Source: Enterococcus ureasiticus
GTDB lineage: Bacteria; Bacillota; Bacilli; Lactobacillales; Enterococcaceae
DNA length: 64,000 nucleotides
NCBI RefSeq assembly: GCF_001730285.1
Contig: NZ_MIJZ01000015.1
Location: 310,001 to 374,000 of the forward strand
Reading direction: 5' to 3'
Part shown: in pieces, positions 44,508 through 53,725 of the stretch
How the letters are laid out: each line of letters starts with the position of its first letter
Position numbering within the stretch: position 1 is the stretch's first letter
Notes under the pieces: generated by a model
The model's database searches: none
What the model was told of the DNA's origin: nothing
The model's input: the letters and a program-made list of their open reading frames with translations, nothing else
Translations under genes and position numbers: made by a program

Positions 44508-45393
44508 AGGAAAAGGTTTAGGTAGAGGTATTGATGCATTGTTTCAAGATTTTGCTAGTTTGGAAGATGTAGATGTTCAAAAAGAAGAGGTACTTGAAAT
44601 TCCTTTAAATGAACTTCGTCCGAATCCTTATCAGCCAAGAAAAACATTTGATGAAGCATCCCTTCAGGAATTGGCAAACTCAATTCAGCAATCAGGTGTT
44701 TTTCAACCGATCATTGTTAGAAAATCAGCCGTTAAAGGTTACGAAATCATTGCTGGTGAAAGACGTTTTCGCGCATCGAAATTAGCAGATAAAGAAACGA
44801 TTCCAGCAATCGTTCGCGAATTCGATGAAGAAGCCATGATGCAAGTCGCTGTTTTAGAAAACTTGCAGCGCGAAGATTTAAATCCGCTAGAAGAAGCAGA
44901 AGCGTACGATATGCTGATGAAAAATTTGAAATTAACACAAGTAGAAGTCGCAGAACGTCTAGGAAAAAGTCGTCCATATATTGCAAACTACTTACGTCTA
45001 TTAACATTGCCAACGCAAGTCAAAGAGATGGTTCAAGGCGAAACCTTATCAATGGGTCAAGCTAGAACATTACTTGGCTTAAAGGACAAAGACTTGATTT
45101 TAACATTGGCAAAACGAGTAGTAGAAGAAAACTTAACGGTTCGTCAGCTAGAACAAATCGTCAACGACTTAAATGAGAACCAAGGCAAAAAAACACCTAA
45201 AAAAGAAAAGAAAAATACCAAAGATAAACCTTATTACATTCGTGAAAGCGAAGATCGCTTAATGGATAAATTCGGCACGACTGTTGCAATTCAAGAAAAA
45301 GAAGGCAAGGGGAAAATTGAGATAGAGTACCTTTCACAGTCTGATTTAGCTAGAATTTTAGATATTTTAGAAATTCATTTTGACGAAGCTTGA
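44500..45393 (+). CDS. parB: Chromosome partitioning protein ParB (Spo0J)
   Basis: A protein of 297 residues. The N-terminal ParA-activating end is KGKGLGRGIDALF. The CTPase/ParB box lies at about 35-125 (NPYQPRKTFD, GYEIIAGERRFRASKLA, LENLQREDLNPLEEA). The helix-turn-helix is VEVAERLGKSRPYIANYLRL, and the dimer domain is at the C-terminus. It loads on parS at 42651 and spreads along the DNA, recruiting SMC. A strong terminator follows. Confidence 0.97.
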   Translation: MSKGKGLGRGIDALFQDFASLEDVDVQKEEVLEIPLNELRPNPYQPRKTFDEASLQELANSIQQSGVFQPIIVRKSAVKGYEIIAGERRFRASKLADKETIPAIVREFDEEAMMQVAVLENLQREDLNPLEEAEAYDMLMKNLKLTQVEVAERLGKSRPYIANYLRLLTLPTQVKEMVQGETLSMGQARTLLGLKDKDLILTLAKRVVEENLTVRQLEQIVNDLNENQGKKTPKKEKKNTKDKPYYIRESEDRLMDKFGTTVAIQEKEGKGKIEIEYLSQSDLARILDILEIHFDEA

Positions 45394-45411
45394 TTAACTA
45401 GATAAATAGAT

Positions 45412-45461
45412 AAAAAAAAGCGTAAAGCGAAACTAAAAATAGTTTTGCTTTACGCTTTTTT
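45412..45461 (+). terminator. Terminator after parB
   Basis: Long hairpin: AAAAAAGCGTAAAGC and GCTTTACGCTTTTTT form a perfect 15-bp stem, extended inwards by GAAAC/GTTTT-like pairing, with T run. Confidence 0.92.
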
Positions 45462-46547
45462 GTATGAGAATAAACACAGCGTGTACTAAGTTAAAAAGCA
45501 GTCATGTTGTTGTTTTTTATTAATTTATATATTCGTACCGTTTAGATATCTATAAAAATGATTATATTCAAAAATAACATATTTTTTCTTGTTTTTATAT
45601 AAAATAAGAAAAATCTATAATTGTTTAAATTAAACCACATGAATGTTGTTAAATAGATACCTTGGTTAATTATCCTATACCACGAGTATACAATAAAGAA
45701 TTTGGACATGTCAATGAGGAATAAAAAATAACAATATATTTAATTTATGTATATTATAGCTTATAAAGAAGACAAAATCATCATTTATCGATAAAACATT
45801 GATAAGTAGCTATATTATTCTATAAAAATTAAGGTAGGCTACTCCTATATTTCTGAAGTTCATAAAAAATAGTAGCGCGTAGTATTTTTACTTATTTTCT
45901 TACGCCGTCAAATGAACCGTCAAATATATTATTTTAGACTAACAGTATTTGCTGGTGTAGTTGGAGAAAAATAGTTCCTCTCAATATTAATATACGCAAT
46001 ACAATAAATAATCATAGAAAAAATAGAGTGTTAGTTAAATGAATAAACTGATTAAAGTTGTGACTAGAACAATAAATAGTTGTCAATCACTGTAATTTTC
46101 CTTTCCTTTTTTCAAATTCCTTAAAAAAAGTAAACTTATATTAAAAGTCTGAAAAGAAAATGATCCAGTGTAATTGTATTTTAAGTGAGACTGAATGAAA
46201 ACGAATAAAAAGAATCGCTATTATTATTCTTTTTAAATTTATAAAACAATGTAGATTCATTTATTTTTATAAAATCATTATTTTCATGATGTTTTCTTCG
46301 TTTTTTTAAAAATAGACCGTCGTATAACCGTCAAAGAGAGAATAGAAATGTTTGTATACCAAACTTTAAAAGTTGTTTTTTCTTATTTTATATAAGAATA
46401 GGAAATTCCTATTATCTAATAGTTACAGTTTTATGTAGTACAGTATTTAAAATTATGAATCACATTTATCTGTCTAGGGAATTTTTATCAAATAATAAAT
46501 GGTTGGAATTTACTATATATAAAATTTAAAAGGAGGATTTTCTTTTT
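45462..46547. other. Long A+T-rich non-coding region with paired CCGTC repeats
   Basis: About 1.1 kb without a supported gene on either strand. It contains two direct repeat pairs: CCGTC at 45905 and 45917, and CCGTC at 46317 and 46328, both with AAA after the second unit. It also holds a perfect palindrome AATAGGAA-A-TTCCTATT (46397-46413) next to TCTTAT...ATAAGA (46381-46397). These lie upstream of a winged-helix regulator gene, so they are candidate operators. The length is unusual for this otherwise compact window. Confidence 0.5.
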
Positions 46548-47375
46548 ATGAGGAAAAAAATTATTATATTGACTGACACACTAAGTGCAAACGGGTTATT
46601 GCAAAATAGTTTGTTGAATATGGATTATGAAATAATGGTTTCAAAAGATATATTAACTCAACCAAAAGATAAAGAGTTCTATTTTCTGCAAAATTTTGAT
46701 CTTATTATTTATCAACAATCTATGTATAGCGGGCTAAAAGAGTCATTCCTAGATAACTTGGCATTATTGAACAAACCAATTGTTGTTTTAACATTTGAAT
46801 CAGAACAGGCTAACAAATCTAAGTACCTGAATGATGCTAATGTGAGTTTTGTTCGTTATCCAATATCTGTCACGGATCTAGCAAGCAAATTAGCGGCTAT
46901 TTTTGAAGAGAGTGCCAACCGTAAAGGTAAAAATAGTCAAGAAAGAGCAGTGGATTCTTCTATGAATAATGGAGAGGCTTCACGAATGACATCATCATCG
47001 TCAACTTTAATTAAGGTGAAAAAACAGTATTCTTTCCAATTAAAGGATCGGACATTGATTATTGATAGCTGGCTGATTCCATTGACTAAAAAGGAACATC
47101 AGGTATTAGAACATTTTATTGAATCTGATCAAAGAGTTTTTTCAAGTCAGGCACTATGTGAAGCGATTTGGACGAATGCTAAACAAAAAAATAAACAGGC
47201 TTTGTTGAGCAATTTGATTAATCGTATCAAACAAAAAATAATGGAAAAAACATCGATTTTTGAACCATTCATTTTAAATAAAAAAGGGATAGGCTACTAC
47301 TTGAATCAGGAGTTTGTCGAACTAGATGAACAAAATGATGAAAAAATAAGAGAGCTACTGGTAGGTAGTGTTTAA
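46548..47375 (+). CDS. Winged-helix (OmpR/PhoB-type) DNA-binding protein with degenerate receiver
   Basis: A protein of 275 residues. The N-terminal 125 residues have the alternating strand/helix pattern of a receiver (KKIIILTDTLSANGLL, DLIIYQQSM, PIVVLTFES, VSFVRYPISV), but the phosphorylatable Asp is replaced in the YQQS strand end, so phosphorylation is unlikely. A Ser-rich linker follows. Residues about 170-258 form a Trans_reg_C winged helix (PLTKKEHQVLEHFIESDQRV through GIGYYLNQ). AAAGGAGG lies about 12 bases before the ATG. It is probably the regulator of the genes that follow and of its own long upstream region. Confidence 0.8.
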   Translation: MRKKIIILTDTLSANGLLQNSLLNMDYEIMVSKDILTQPKDKEFYFLQNFDLIIYQQSMYSGLKESFLDNLALLNKPIVVLTFESEQANKSKYLNDANVSFVRYPISVTDLASKLAAIFEESANRKGKNSQERAVDSSMNNGEASRMTSSSSTLIKVKKQYSFQLKDRTLIIDSWLIPLTKKEHQVLEHFIESDQRVFSSQALCEAIWTNAKQKNKQALLSNLINRIKQKIMEKTSIFEPFILNKKGIGYYLNQEFVELDEQNDEKIRELLVGSV

Positions 47376-47411
47376 CTTAAAATAGGATACGTAAGAAGGG
47401 AAGCGGGAGAA

Positions 47412-48203
47412 TTGGCGATATTTAATAAAAAAGGCAAAAAAAAAAAGAATGATGATGAGTACGAAGAATACTATGATGAGTATGACGAATACGACGAGTA
47501 CGATGAATATGACGACGATGATGATGAATATGAAGAAGAATCGTATGAGCCTCCTAAAAAGAGTCGTCCTGAAACTTCAACTAAGAGAGAGCGTTTGGAA
47601 AATACTATGAGAAAACAAGAGCAAGAAGTACAAGAAGAACAAGCAGCTGTAATTGAACATTTAAACAACGAAAATCAACAATTTCAAAAAGAAATGCAAC
47701 GTCAAAAAACAATGGCTGAGCGTTTGAAAGCTGAAGTCGAAAATAAACAGCAAGAAATCGATCAATTAACAATGCGTCTGACAACTTCATCTAAGTCTAA
47801 AGAAAGAATTCTTTCGCTTGAAGAACAAGTAAGGCAATCTGAAGAGTTGAGAGTCCAATTAGACGAACAATTGTTAGAAGAGCGCAATAGAAGTGTTGAG
47901 ACTGAAAAACAACTTCGTCAACAAGATCAGATGAAAAATCAAATTGCAGAAGTTTTGATGGAAGCAAAAGAAAAAGCGCAACAAATCATTGAACGTGCAA
48001 CTATTGAAGCTGATCGAACAGTAGAAGCGGCAAGACATGAAACTAAAAAAGCCGTGTCAGAAGCCTCGATTGAGTTGAAAATGATTAATCAGGAAGCAGC
48101 AAATTATCATACGCGAATTCTTCGTTTGCAAAGTGAAACGAGTGTGTTGATGGAGGATTTGTTAAACAAATCCAGCCGATTAGCTGATCAATCACTAGAT
48201 TAA
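47412..48203 (+). CDS. DivIVA-like coiled-coil protein with acidic Asp/Glu/Tyr N-terminus
   Basis: A protein of 263 residues starting at TTG, with GAAGGGAAG upstream. A short basic start (FNKKGKKKK) runs into a striking tract made almost only of Asp, Glu and Tyr (about 13-47, DEYDEYDEYDEY). A long coiled coil (about 60-175) follows, then a C-terminal helix like that of DivIVA/GpsB or F-type stalks (AKEKAQQIIERATIEADRTV). No membrane segment. It may be a cytoplasmic scaffold at the division site or membrane; that is inference. It lies 36 bases after the regulator and 17 before the next gene. Confidence 0.7.
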   Translation: MAIFNKKGKKKKNDDEYEEYYDEYDEYDEYDEYDDDDDEYEEESYEPPKKSRPETSTKRERLENTMRKQEQEVQEEQAAVIEHLNNENQQFQKEMQRQKTMAERLKAEVENKQQEIDQLTMRLTTSSKSKERILSLEEQVRQSEELRVQLDEQLLEERNRSVETEKQLRQQDQMKNQIAEVLMEAKEKAQQIIERATIEADRTVEAARHETKKAVSEASIELKMINQEAANYHTRILRLQSETSVLMEDLLNKSSRLADQSLD

Positions 48204-48220
48204 GGGAAGGGGATTAAGAA

Positions 48221-49351
48221 GTGGTTTATCAAAATATTATGGTTGACATTTATCAAGCCGCTTCCCCAGCAGTAGGTGAGCGTCTGTTTGATGATGATAT
48301 GTTACGGGATATCTATTATATTTGCGAAGAGATTTTTCAAAAGAAAAATAAAAGAATCCCCTATCCTCAAAAAGAAGTAGAAGAATACTTTGAAGAATTT
48401 CATACCATAATTTCTTTTTTTAAACATGTAGAAATTACTTTAGATTTTGTAGATCTTGACTGGTCTGCGTTGTTGGATGAGCTGATTCATACCTTTCCTC
48501 AAATTGCTTGGATCGGCGGTTCTAAAGAAAAAGAAGATAATCGTATTGTTTACTTTATTGATTTTGTACCTATTGCTTATCGAGAGACTGGATTTCCTTT
48601 CATGGTCAATTTATTGCAGTCATTAGATCAGCAGCTATTTAATGACTATGATGATGTGCTAGAATCGTTTGTCTGCGAAATTGAAAGACTGGTAGCTATG
48701 TTTATAAAACCTCTTAAAGCATCTAATTCTAGTCCTGCACAAGATGCAGAGGTTGTAGAATACAGTGAGGATGATGATAACACGAACTATTTGATTAAAA
48801 TGGAAGAAGCTGTCAGTAGAGAACGATATGCAAAAGAAAGAATGCGACTTGCAAATAAGAAATTGGAAGTCGTAATCGATCAGATGGAGCGGCAGAATCT
48901 TTCTAGGGCGATGAAAGAATTAAGTCAATCAAATAGTGATGAGAATGAAAATTGGGATCACATATTAAAGGTGGATTTACGAGAATATTCTCAACTACTG
49001 CAAAAAGCCAAATTTTTAGAGCAGTCTTGGATGATGAATAAAGAATTAATTACAAAATCGGAAAAAATGACGATTTCGGATAATCAATTGACCTATGAAA
49101 GAGAACAGGTAAGAAGTTTCAAAGATTCTGTTTCTACGAATGAAATTTACTTGGTTTTAGATGAGTGTAAGTTAATTGAGTCTAGAGTAAAAATAAAGAA
49201 AAAATCTTGGTTTCGTCCGCCACATGTCCGGATTATGAAGATGGATTATGATAGTATACTGAATAAAGCGGCTTATTTTGATCTTATACAGGGAGAAAAC
49301 TACTTACTTGAACAGATTGTGATAAACGAGGAGTCAATCGTGGACGACTAA
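48221..49351 (+). CDS. Hypothetical cytoplasmic protein, 376 residues
   Basis: I do not recognise this family. It starts at GTG with GGGAAGGGG eight bases upstream. Residues 1-165 look globular (EEIFQKKNKRIPYPQKEVEE, YFIDFVPIAYRETGFPF). An acidic linker (EYSEDDDNTNY) is followed by a long helix (EEAVSRERYAKERMRLANKK) and a helical C-terminus with a basic patch (VKIKKKSWFRPPHVR). No membrane segment or signal. The tight spacing to the coiled-coil gene suggests they work together. Confidence 0.65.
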   Translation: MVYQNIMVDIYQAASPAVGERLFDDDMLRDIYYICEEIFQKKNKRIPYPQKEVEEYFEEFHTIISFFKHVEITLDFVDLDWSALLDELIHTFPQIAWIGGSKEKEDNRIVYFIDFVPIAYRETGFPFMVNLLQSLDQQLFNDYDDVLESFVCEIERLVAMFIKPLKASNSSPAQDAEVVEYSEDDDNTNYLIKMEEAVSRERYAKERMRLANKKLEVVIDQMERQNLSRAMKELSQSNSDENENWDHILKVDLREYSQLLQKAKFLEQSWMMNKELITKSEKMTISDNQLTYEREQVRSFKDSVSTNEIYLVLDECKLIESRVKIKKKSWFRPPHVRIMKMDYDSILNKAAYFDLIQGENYLLEQIVINEESIVDD

Positions 49352-49686
49352 AATTGTTTTTCTCTTGAATTTTTAGAGAAGTAACACGATTTTGTTTGAA
49401 AAAGCAAAAGGATTGGGAATTGTCAGCTTTTCCCGTCCACCACTACATAAAGCATTTAAATATCTACTTAGGTAAAAATAATGTAAAAAAGATTATCGCT
49501 AAAACAGCAGAATTATCAATGATATAAGAAAGAGGCGTATCGGTACACTAAAAAGAAACTCAATTGAAATATTAGGAGAAAGTAATATTTTGTCCTTACT
49601 GTTCATTTGATTGTCACACCTGTTATGTTTTTTTCTTTTTTCAAATCTGTACATATGATTTTACGATGCAGGGAGCTTAAAATTCC
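49352..49686. other. Intergenic region before the WxL-interacting protein gene
   Basis: About 335 bases without a gene. A weak hairpin TTCTCT/AGAGAA near 49359-49381 lacks a T run. No strong promoter could be assigned; a single CCGTC occurs near 49433. Confidence 0.35.
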
Positions 49687-50865
49687 ATGATTAATAAACG
49701 AAAAATACTTCGCTTGATTGTTGTAATGATAGGAGTTTTTCTTTTATCGCTAATATTTATGATTACGAAAGCTCAAGTTGGGCTGGCGGTTTCGGTAAAG
49801 CCGATTTTACCAAAAAATCAACATAATTCACAAGCAACATATTATGATCTTAGAATGAAGCCAGGTCAAAAACAGGACGTACAGATGGAGTTGACCAATA
49901 GTTCTGATAAAGAAGAACAAGTCACTCTAGAAATCAACGATGCTACAACAAATGATGCGGGAGATATAGATTATTCTGATCGATCAAAATCCGTTCCAAG
50001 AGACAAAAGCCTAGGCATTTCTTTTAAGGACATTGCGACTACTGAGGCAAAACTGACGATTCCAGCTAAAAAAACGATCACAACAACGGTCCGTTTAGAT
50101 ATGCCTGAAAAACAATTTGATGGAATGATTTTAGGTGGTATCAAAGTTGTTTCATCAGAAAAAAATATTGAAACTTCTGATTCAAACAATAAAGAAAAAC
50201 AAGCTAAAAAAACATATATCGTAGCGGTTAAACTAACCGAAACAGATACACCAGTTGTAGCAAAATTAAATTTATTAGACGTCGTTTTTTCAAAAGAGTC
50301 AAATAAAAATATTATAAAAGCAACTATTCAAAATGATCAAGCAGTGAACTTAGAAGATATTGATTTTAAAGCAGATGTATATAAAAAAAACTCAGATAAA
50401 ATTTTTGCTCAGACGAAGGTAACGGGCTATCGAATGGCACCTAATTCAAGTTTCATTTTCGTAATCGATGGTGAGAAACAAGGATTTAAGGCTGGGAAAT
50501 ACCAAATCGATCTAACGGCTAAATCTAAAGCAACTAATCAAGAATGGAAATGGGATAAAGAGCTGGAAATCACAAAATCTGAAAACAAAAAAATAGAGAA
50601 CACTGCAATTGATTCAGAGAAAGGTAAGATAATGTTTTACACCATTATTTGTGTGATCACATTCGTTTTATTACTGTTACTCTTATTGCTGTTGCTGATT
50701 TTAAGAAAGCGAAAAGAGAAACGCTATGAAGAAGCCTTATCTTACAAGAAGAAAAAGCGTGACCGAAATAATAAAAATTCGCAACGAAAGAAAAAACCAA
50801 AAGCAAACAAGGTTGATGATGGTAGGAAAAAACGTCCTGCAAATTCTAAACGATTAAAAAGATAG
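49687..50865 (+). CDS. WxL-interacting protein (DUF916/DUF3324)
   Basis: A protein of 392 residues. A signal peptide covers 1-34. The peptidoglycan-binding DUF916 domain (about 35-160) has ATYYDLRMKPGQKQDVQMEL, and the DUF3324 domain follows (about 175-300). One strong membrane span at about 316-337 is nearly all Leu/Ile, and the cytoplasmic tail is extremely basic (KKKKRDRNNKNSQRKKKPK). Such proteins normally sit in operons with WxL-domain surface proteins and anchor them to the cell wall. Here no WxL protein is encoded within the window, which is odd. Confidence 0.88.
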   Translation: MINKRKILRLIVVMIGVFLLSLIFMITKAQVGLAVSVKPILPKNQHNSQATYYDLRMKPGQKQDVQMELTNSSDKEEQVTLEINDATTNDAGDIDYSDRSKSVPRDKSLGISFKDIATTEAKLTIPAKKTITTTVRLDMPEKQFDGMILGGIKVVSSEKNIETSDSNNKEKQAKKTYIVAVKLTETDTPVVAKLNLLDVVFSKESNKNIIKATIQNDQAVNLEDIDFKADVYKKNSDKIFAQTKVTGYRMAPNSSFIFVIDGEKQGFKAGKYQIDLTAKSKATNQEWKWDKELEITKSENKKIENTAIDSEKGKIMFYTIICVITFVLLLLLLLLLLILRKRKEKRYEEALSYKKKKRDRNNKNSQRKKKPKANKVDDGRKKRPANSKRLKR

Positions 50866-50943
50866 AGTTTTAACGCATAAAAAGTAGGGTCATCATATCT
50901 GCCTGAATAAATTTAGGTGCAGAGATTTTAGGAGTTGGAGGAT

Positions 50944-52182
50944 ATGAACGTAGTTGAACAAAATACCCAAAAGCAGGGAAAGAAAATAATAAAAAAATAT
51001 ATTCTCCATCGAAAAGTTAATCGAAGACTTTTAGGAGTGGAACTTTTTAACAATCACTTAGTTACGCCGCATGAAGCTTATCTATCCTGTAAATTGATCT
51101 TTAAAAAAGATGTTCACTCTTTGATGGAACTTGAGCAGATTTCAAAAAAAATATATAAAACTTGGACTGAAAAAAATGATGAATTACTCATAAAAAAAAT
51201 CAATGTTTTTACATCAACTGCATATATCGTATTGACGTTTACTATAGGTTTTTATGAGGAAGCGCAAGTAAAGCATCTGCGAGGATTAAAAGAATTTGCC
51301 AAAGAACTCATCGAAACTCATGACAGCATACTCAAGGAGGAAAAAGAACTTGAATATAAGAGAAAAGAAGAAGAAATCTCTGGCGTTTTAGAAAAGTTCA
51401 GCCAGCTAACTAAAAAAATAGAGGGCTTAGAAGATCGGCTCACGAAAAGTGAATCAATCGTTTTAGATTCAGGCGAGTTGCTAAAAACGGAGCTTACTAA
51501 AGTAAGTCAAACAATTAAAGCACAAATGAGTCAAGTAGAGTATAACGTGAAAGATAATCAAGGCTATTCTGAAAACAAAGAACAAGTAGTGAAGAAAACG
51601 AAACCAAATCTTGAAAGTACAAGTTACATAACGAAAAAGATCGTAAGCGAAAAAAAAGATCGAGTACGTAAGTATAGTTTTGATCGATCCAAACAACATT
51701 CAGTAACTTTAAAAGTAAAGAATTGGGTATCGGATTGGTCACCAAAAAAAAAGATAATTAAAGCAAATCAAGGGCTAAATAAAAAAAATGCTTTAAAAGA
51801 CTGTATGTCCAAAATTGAGATGGACGTTTTAACGTGTTTTACAAAAAATGAAGAATTGAATAAAAAACGAATGGTACCAAAAAAACAATTTTTAACTTTA
51901 AAAGCGAAAGTAGAATTTATTGATTATTTATGGATGTTGTTGGAGTTGGAAGGAAAAGAAGAAATTATCATTGCGGATAAACTAAGTTGTCGAGAGCTGA
52001 TTGAAGATTTGGGTCAGTTTATGGAACTTGTAGAAAAAGTTTCTGTTGGTCCGACAATTTTTAATTACTGGGTATATTGTTCACAAGAAATGCTGGTAAA
52101 ACTAGAAGGATATGCCGCCTTAAAAGATTTTTTAAGTAGTTCTTTGAGGTTAAGTAACAATACTCTGGTAAATGAAGCATGA
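50944..52182 (+). CDS. Hypothetical coiled-coil protein, 412 residues
   Basis: Start at the ATG at 50944, with AGGAG nine bases upstream; an in-frame TTG three codons earlier overlaps that site. The protein is basic and helical. One moderately hydrophobic stretch (about 90-105, VFTSTAYIVLTFTIGF) is followed by a coiled coil (about 125-200, EEEISGVLEKFSQLTKKIEG), a basic linker (VKNWVSDWSPKKKIIKANQG) and a helical C-terminal domain. I do not recognise a family. Together with the basic tail of the preceding membrane protein and the acidic coiled-coil protein further up, electrostatic partnering within this cluster is conceivable. Confidence 0.65.
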   Translation: MNVVEQNTQKQGKKIIKKYILHRKVNRRLLGVELFNNHLVTPHEAYLSCKLIFKKDVHSLMELEQISKKIYKTWTEKNDELLIKKINVFTSTAYIVLTFTIGFYEEAQVKHLRGLKEFAKELIETHDSILKEEKELEYKRKEEEISGVLEKFSQLTKKIEGLEDRLTKSESIVLDSGELLKTELTKVSQTIKAQMSQVEYNVKDNQGYSENKEQVVKKTKPNLESTSYITKKIVSEKKDRVRKYSFDRSKQHSVTLKVKNWVSDWSPKKKIIKANQGLNKKNALKDCMSKIEMDVLTCFTKNEELNKKRMVPKKQFLTLKAKVEFIDYLWMLLELEGKEEIIIADKLSCRELIEDLGQFMELVEKVSVGPTIFNYWVYCSQEMLVKLEGYAALKDFLSSSLRLSNNTLVNEA

Positions 52183-52556
52183 TGGTTAACAGGTTGATTT
52201 GGAGAAAAAAGGGGTGGTGTACAAGAAACTAGAACAGTTTCAGATGTATAGGCCTCTTTCTTTTTCTTCGAATATTATACAAATATTATTTGTATAACAA
52301 ATAAATTTAGCATTCTACTTCCAAATTTTTTCTTTTTTAGGAAAATTTTTGAAATGAATCGAAAAAAATTATAATGCATACTTGGTTAAGAAAACTGAAC
52401 GTATTGTAAAGTCTTGTGTAGAAGTATATGAAAATTGAAATTAAATAGATTGATTTTAAATAAATGATTTAATGTTTGATAAAAATAACATAAAAATAAT
52501 TAAAGAGTTGTAGTGATTGCATTTTTTAAAATTAAATTTTAGAAAGGATCTTAATT
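52183..52556. other. Intergenic region with a palindrome before the recombinase
   Basis: About 370 A+T-rich bases without a gene. The palindrome TTATACAAAT-ATT-ATTTGTATAA at 52275-52297 has perfect 10-bp arms; it has no T run of terminator type and could be a recombinase or repressor site. AGAAAGGA precedes the recombinase start. Confidence 0.5.
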
Positions 52557-53660
52557 ATGGCAAGAAGAGGAGAAAACATCTATAAAAGAAAAGATGGTCG
52601 CTGGGAAGGCCGATACATAAAAGGTAGACAACAAAATGGGAAAATTCATTATGGTTATATCTATGGCTATAAATACTCGGAGGTCAAGCACCAACTTATC
52701 TTGATGAAATATGAAAAACAGACAAGCAATAGTAAAAATCTATTACCTTATGAAGGAAAGTTACTAGACTGGACAAATTACTGGTTGAAGACATTTGTTC
52801 GTCCGAAAGTAAAAAGTAGTACTTACGCTAGCTATAAAAATAAAATGGAAGTCCATGTATTATCAAGAATTGGTTCAGTTAAGCTGCAAAAACTGAAGCA
52901 ATCAGATATTGATTATTTACTAAAAGAGATGGATCAAACGTTGAAAGCAAGTTCTATCAGGTCAATTTTTTCAGTATTAAAAAATTGTTTGGGCAAGGCA
53001 ATATCTTTAAACTTACTTGTAGAAAATCCATGTATGGGATTGGAACTTCCGAAAACAAGAAGAAAAACAGTGCGGGCTTTATCCATTAAAGACCAAGCAA
53101 AGTTAGTCAAAGAAATCAATACAAATCAGAAATTTTTTTCTATTATGCTCGCTTTACAGACCGGACTTCGAATTGGAGAAATTTGTGGACTAAAATGGGA
53201 AGATATTGATTTTGAAAACAACACATTGGGTGTTAATAGAACAGTACTTAGAATTCAGTCGCAAGACAAAGCTGGAAGAAAAACAGAGATTGTGGAAGTC
53301 ACACCTAAAAGCGATAACTCTCAACGAAAAATTCCAATTACTAAGTCTTTAAAGAAAAATTTGCTTGAACTTCAAAAAGTATCAACTAGTGATTACGTTA
53401 TTTCAAACAAACAAAAGGCTTTAGAACCTCGCACGATAGCGTATCGTTTTCAAATAATTCGTAAAAAGATTGGGTTGGAAAAATTTTCTTTCCATTCGTT
53501 AAGACATACTTTTGCCACTCGCTGTCTAGAGGCTGGCGGAAATATTGCAACAATAAGTTCATTATTAGGACATTCATCAACAAAAATGACGCTGGATTGT
53601 TACACAAATTCATTTTTCACAGAAGAACGTCAGCTGGTAGAAAAACTTGAATTTATCTAA
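52557..53660 (+). CDS. Tyrosine recombinase / phage-type integrase
   Basis: A protein of 367 residues. An AP2-like arm-binding N-terminus (RKDGRWEGRYIKGR) and a SAM-like core-binding domain (about 65-160) precede the catalytic domain. The catalytic domain carries Arg205 (TGLRIGE), the box HSLRHTF (His313, Arg316), His339 in LLGHSS and the nucleophile Tyr349 (LDCYTNS). All active residues are present, so the enzyme is likely to be functional. No excisionase, repressor or structural phage genes lie near. It may be the remnant of an integrated element or a stand-alone recombinase for a local inversion. Confidence 0.92.
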   Translation: MARRGENIYKRKDGRWEGRYIKGRQQNGKIHYGYIYGYKYSEVKHQLILMKYEKQTSNSKNLLPYEGKLLDWTNYWLKTFVRPKVKSSTYASYKNKMEVHVLSRIGSVKLQKLKQSDIDYLLKEMDQTLKASSIRSIFSVLKNCLGKAISLNLLVENPCMGLELPKTRRKTVRALSIKDQAKLVKEINTNQKFFSIMLALQTGLRIGEICGLKWEDIDFENNTLGVNRTVLRIQSQDKAGRKTEIVEVTPKSDNSQRKIPITKSLKKNLLELQKVSTSDYVISNKQKALEPRTIAYRFQIIRKKIGLEKFSFHSLRHTFATRCLEAGGNIATISSLLGHSSTKMTLDCYTNSFFTEERQLVEKLEFI

Positions 53661-53685
53661 CACAAAAATTTTAGTTGGTAGAAGC

Positions 53686-53714
53686 AAGACCTACTCTTAT
53701 ATAGCAGGTCTTTC
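53686..53714. terminator. Hairpin between convergent recombinase and Mga-like genes
   Basis: AAGACCT and AGGTCTT form a 7-bp stem with a further C-G pair inside, followed by a short T run. It lies between two convergent genes and could end both transcripts, though it is weaker than others in this window. Confidence 0.6.
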
Positions 53715-53725
53715 AGGGAGCGTTG

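Noticed and set aside
45462-46547. A chromosomal replication origin or CRISPR array in the long non-coding block
   Set aside because: No cluster of DnaA boxes (TTATCCACA) and no regularly spaced repeats were seen; only two CCGTC pairs.
47471-47668. Ser/Tyr-rich minus-strand frame
   Set aside because: Complement of the Asp/Glu/Tyr tract; low-complexity shadow.
52557-53660. Intact prophage or conjugative element around the recombinase
   Set aside because: Neighbouring genes are envelope, regulator and housekeeping genes; no structural, replication or transfer genes are present.
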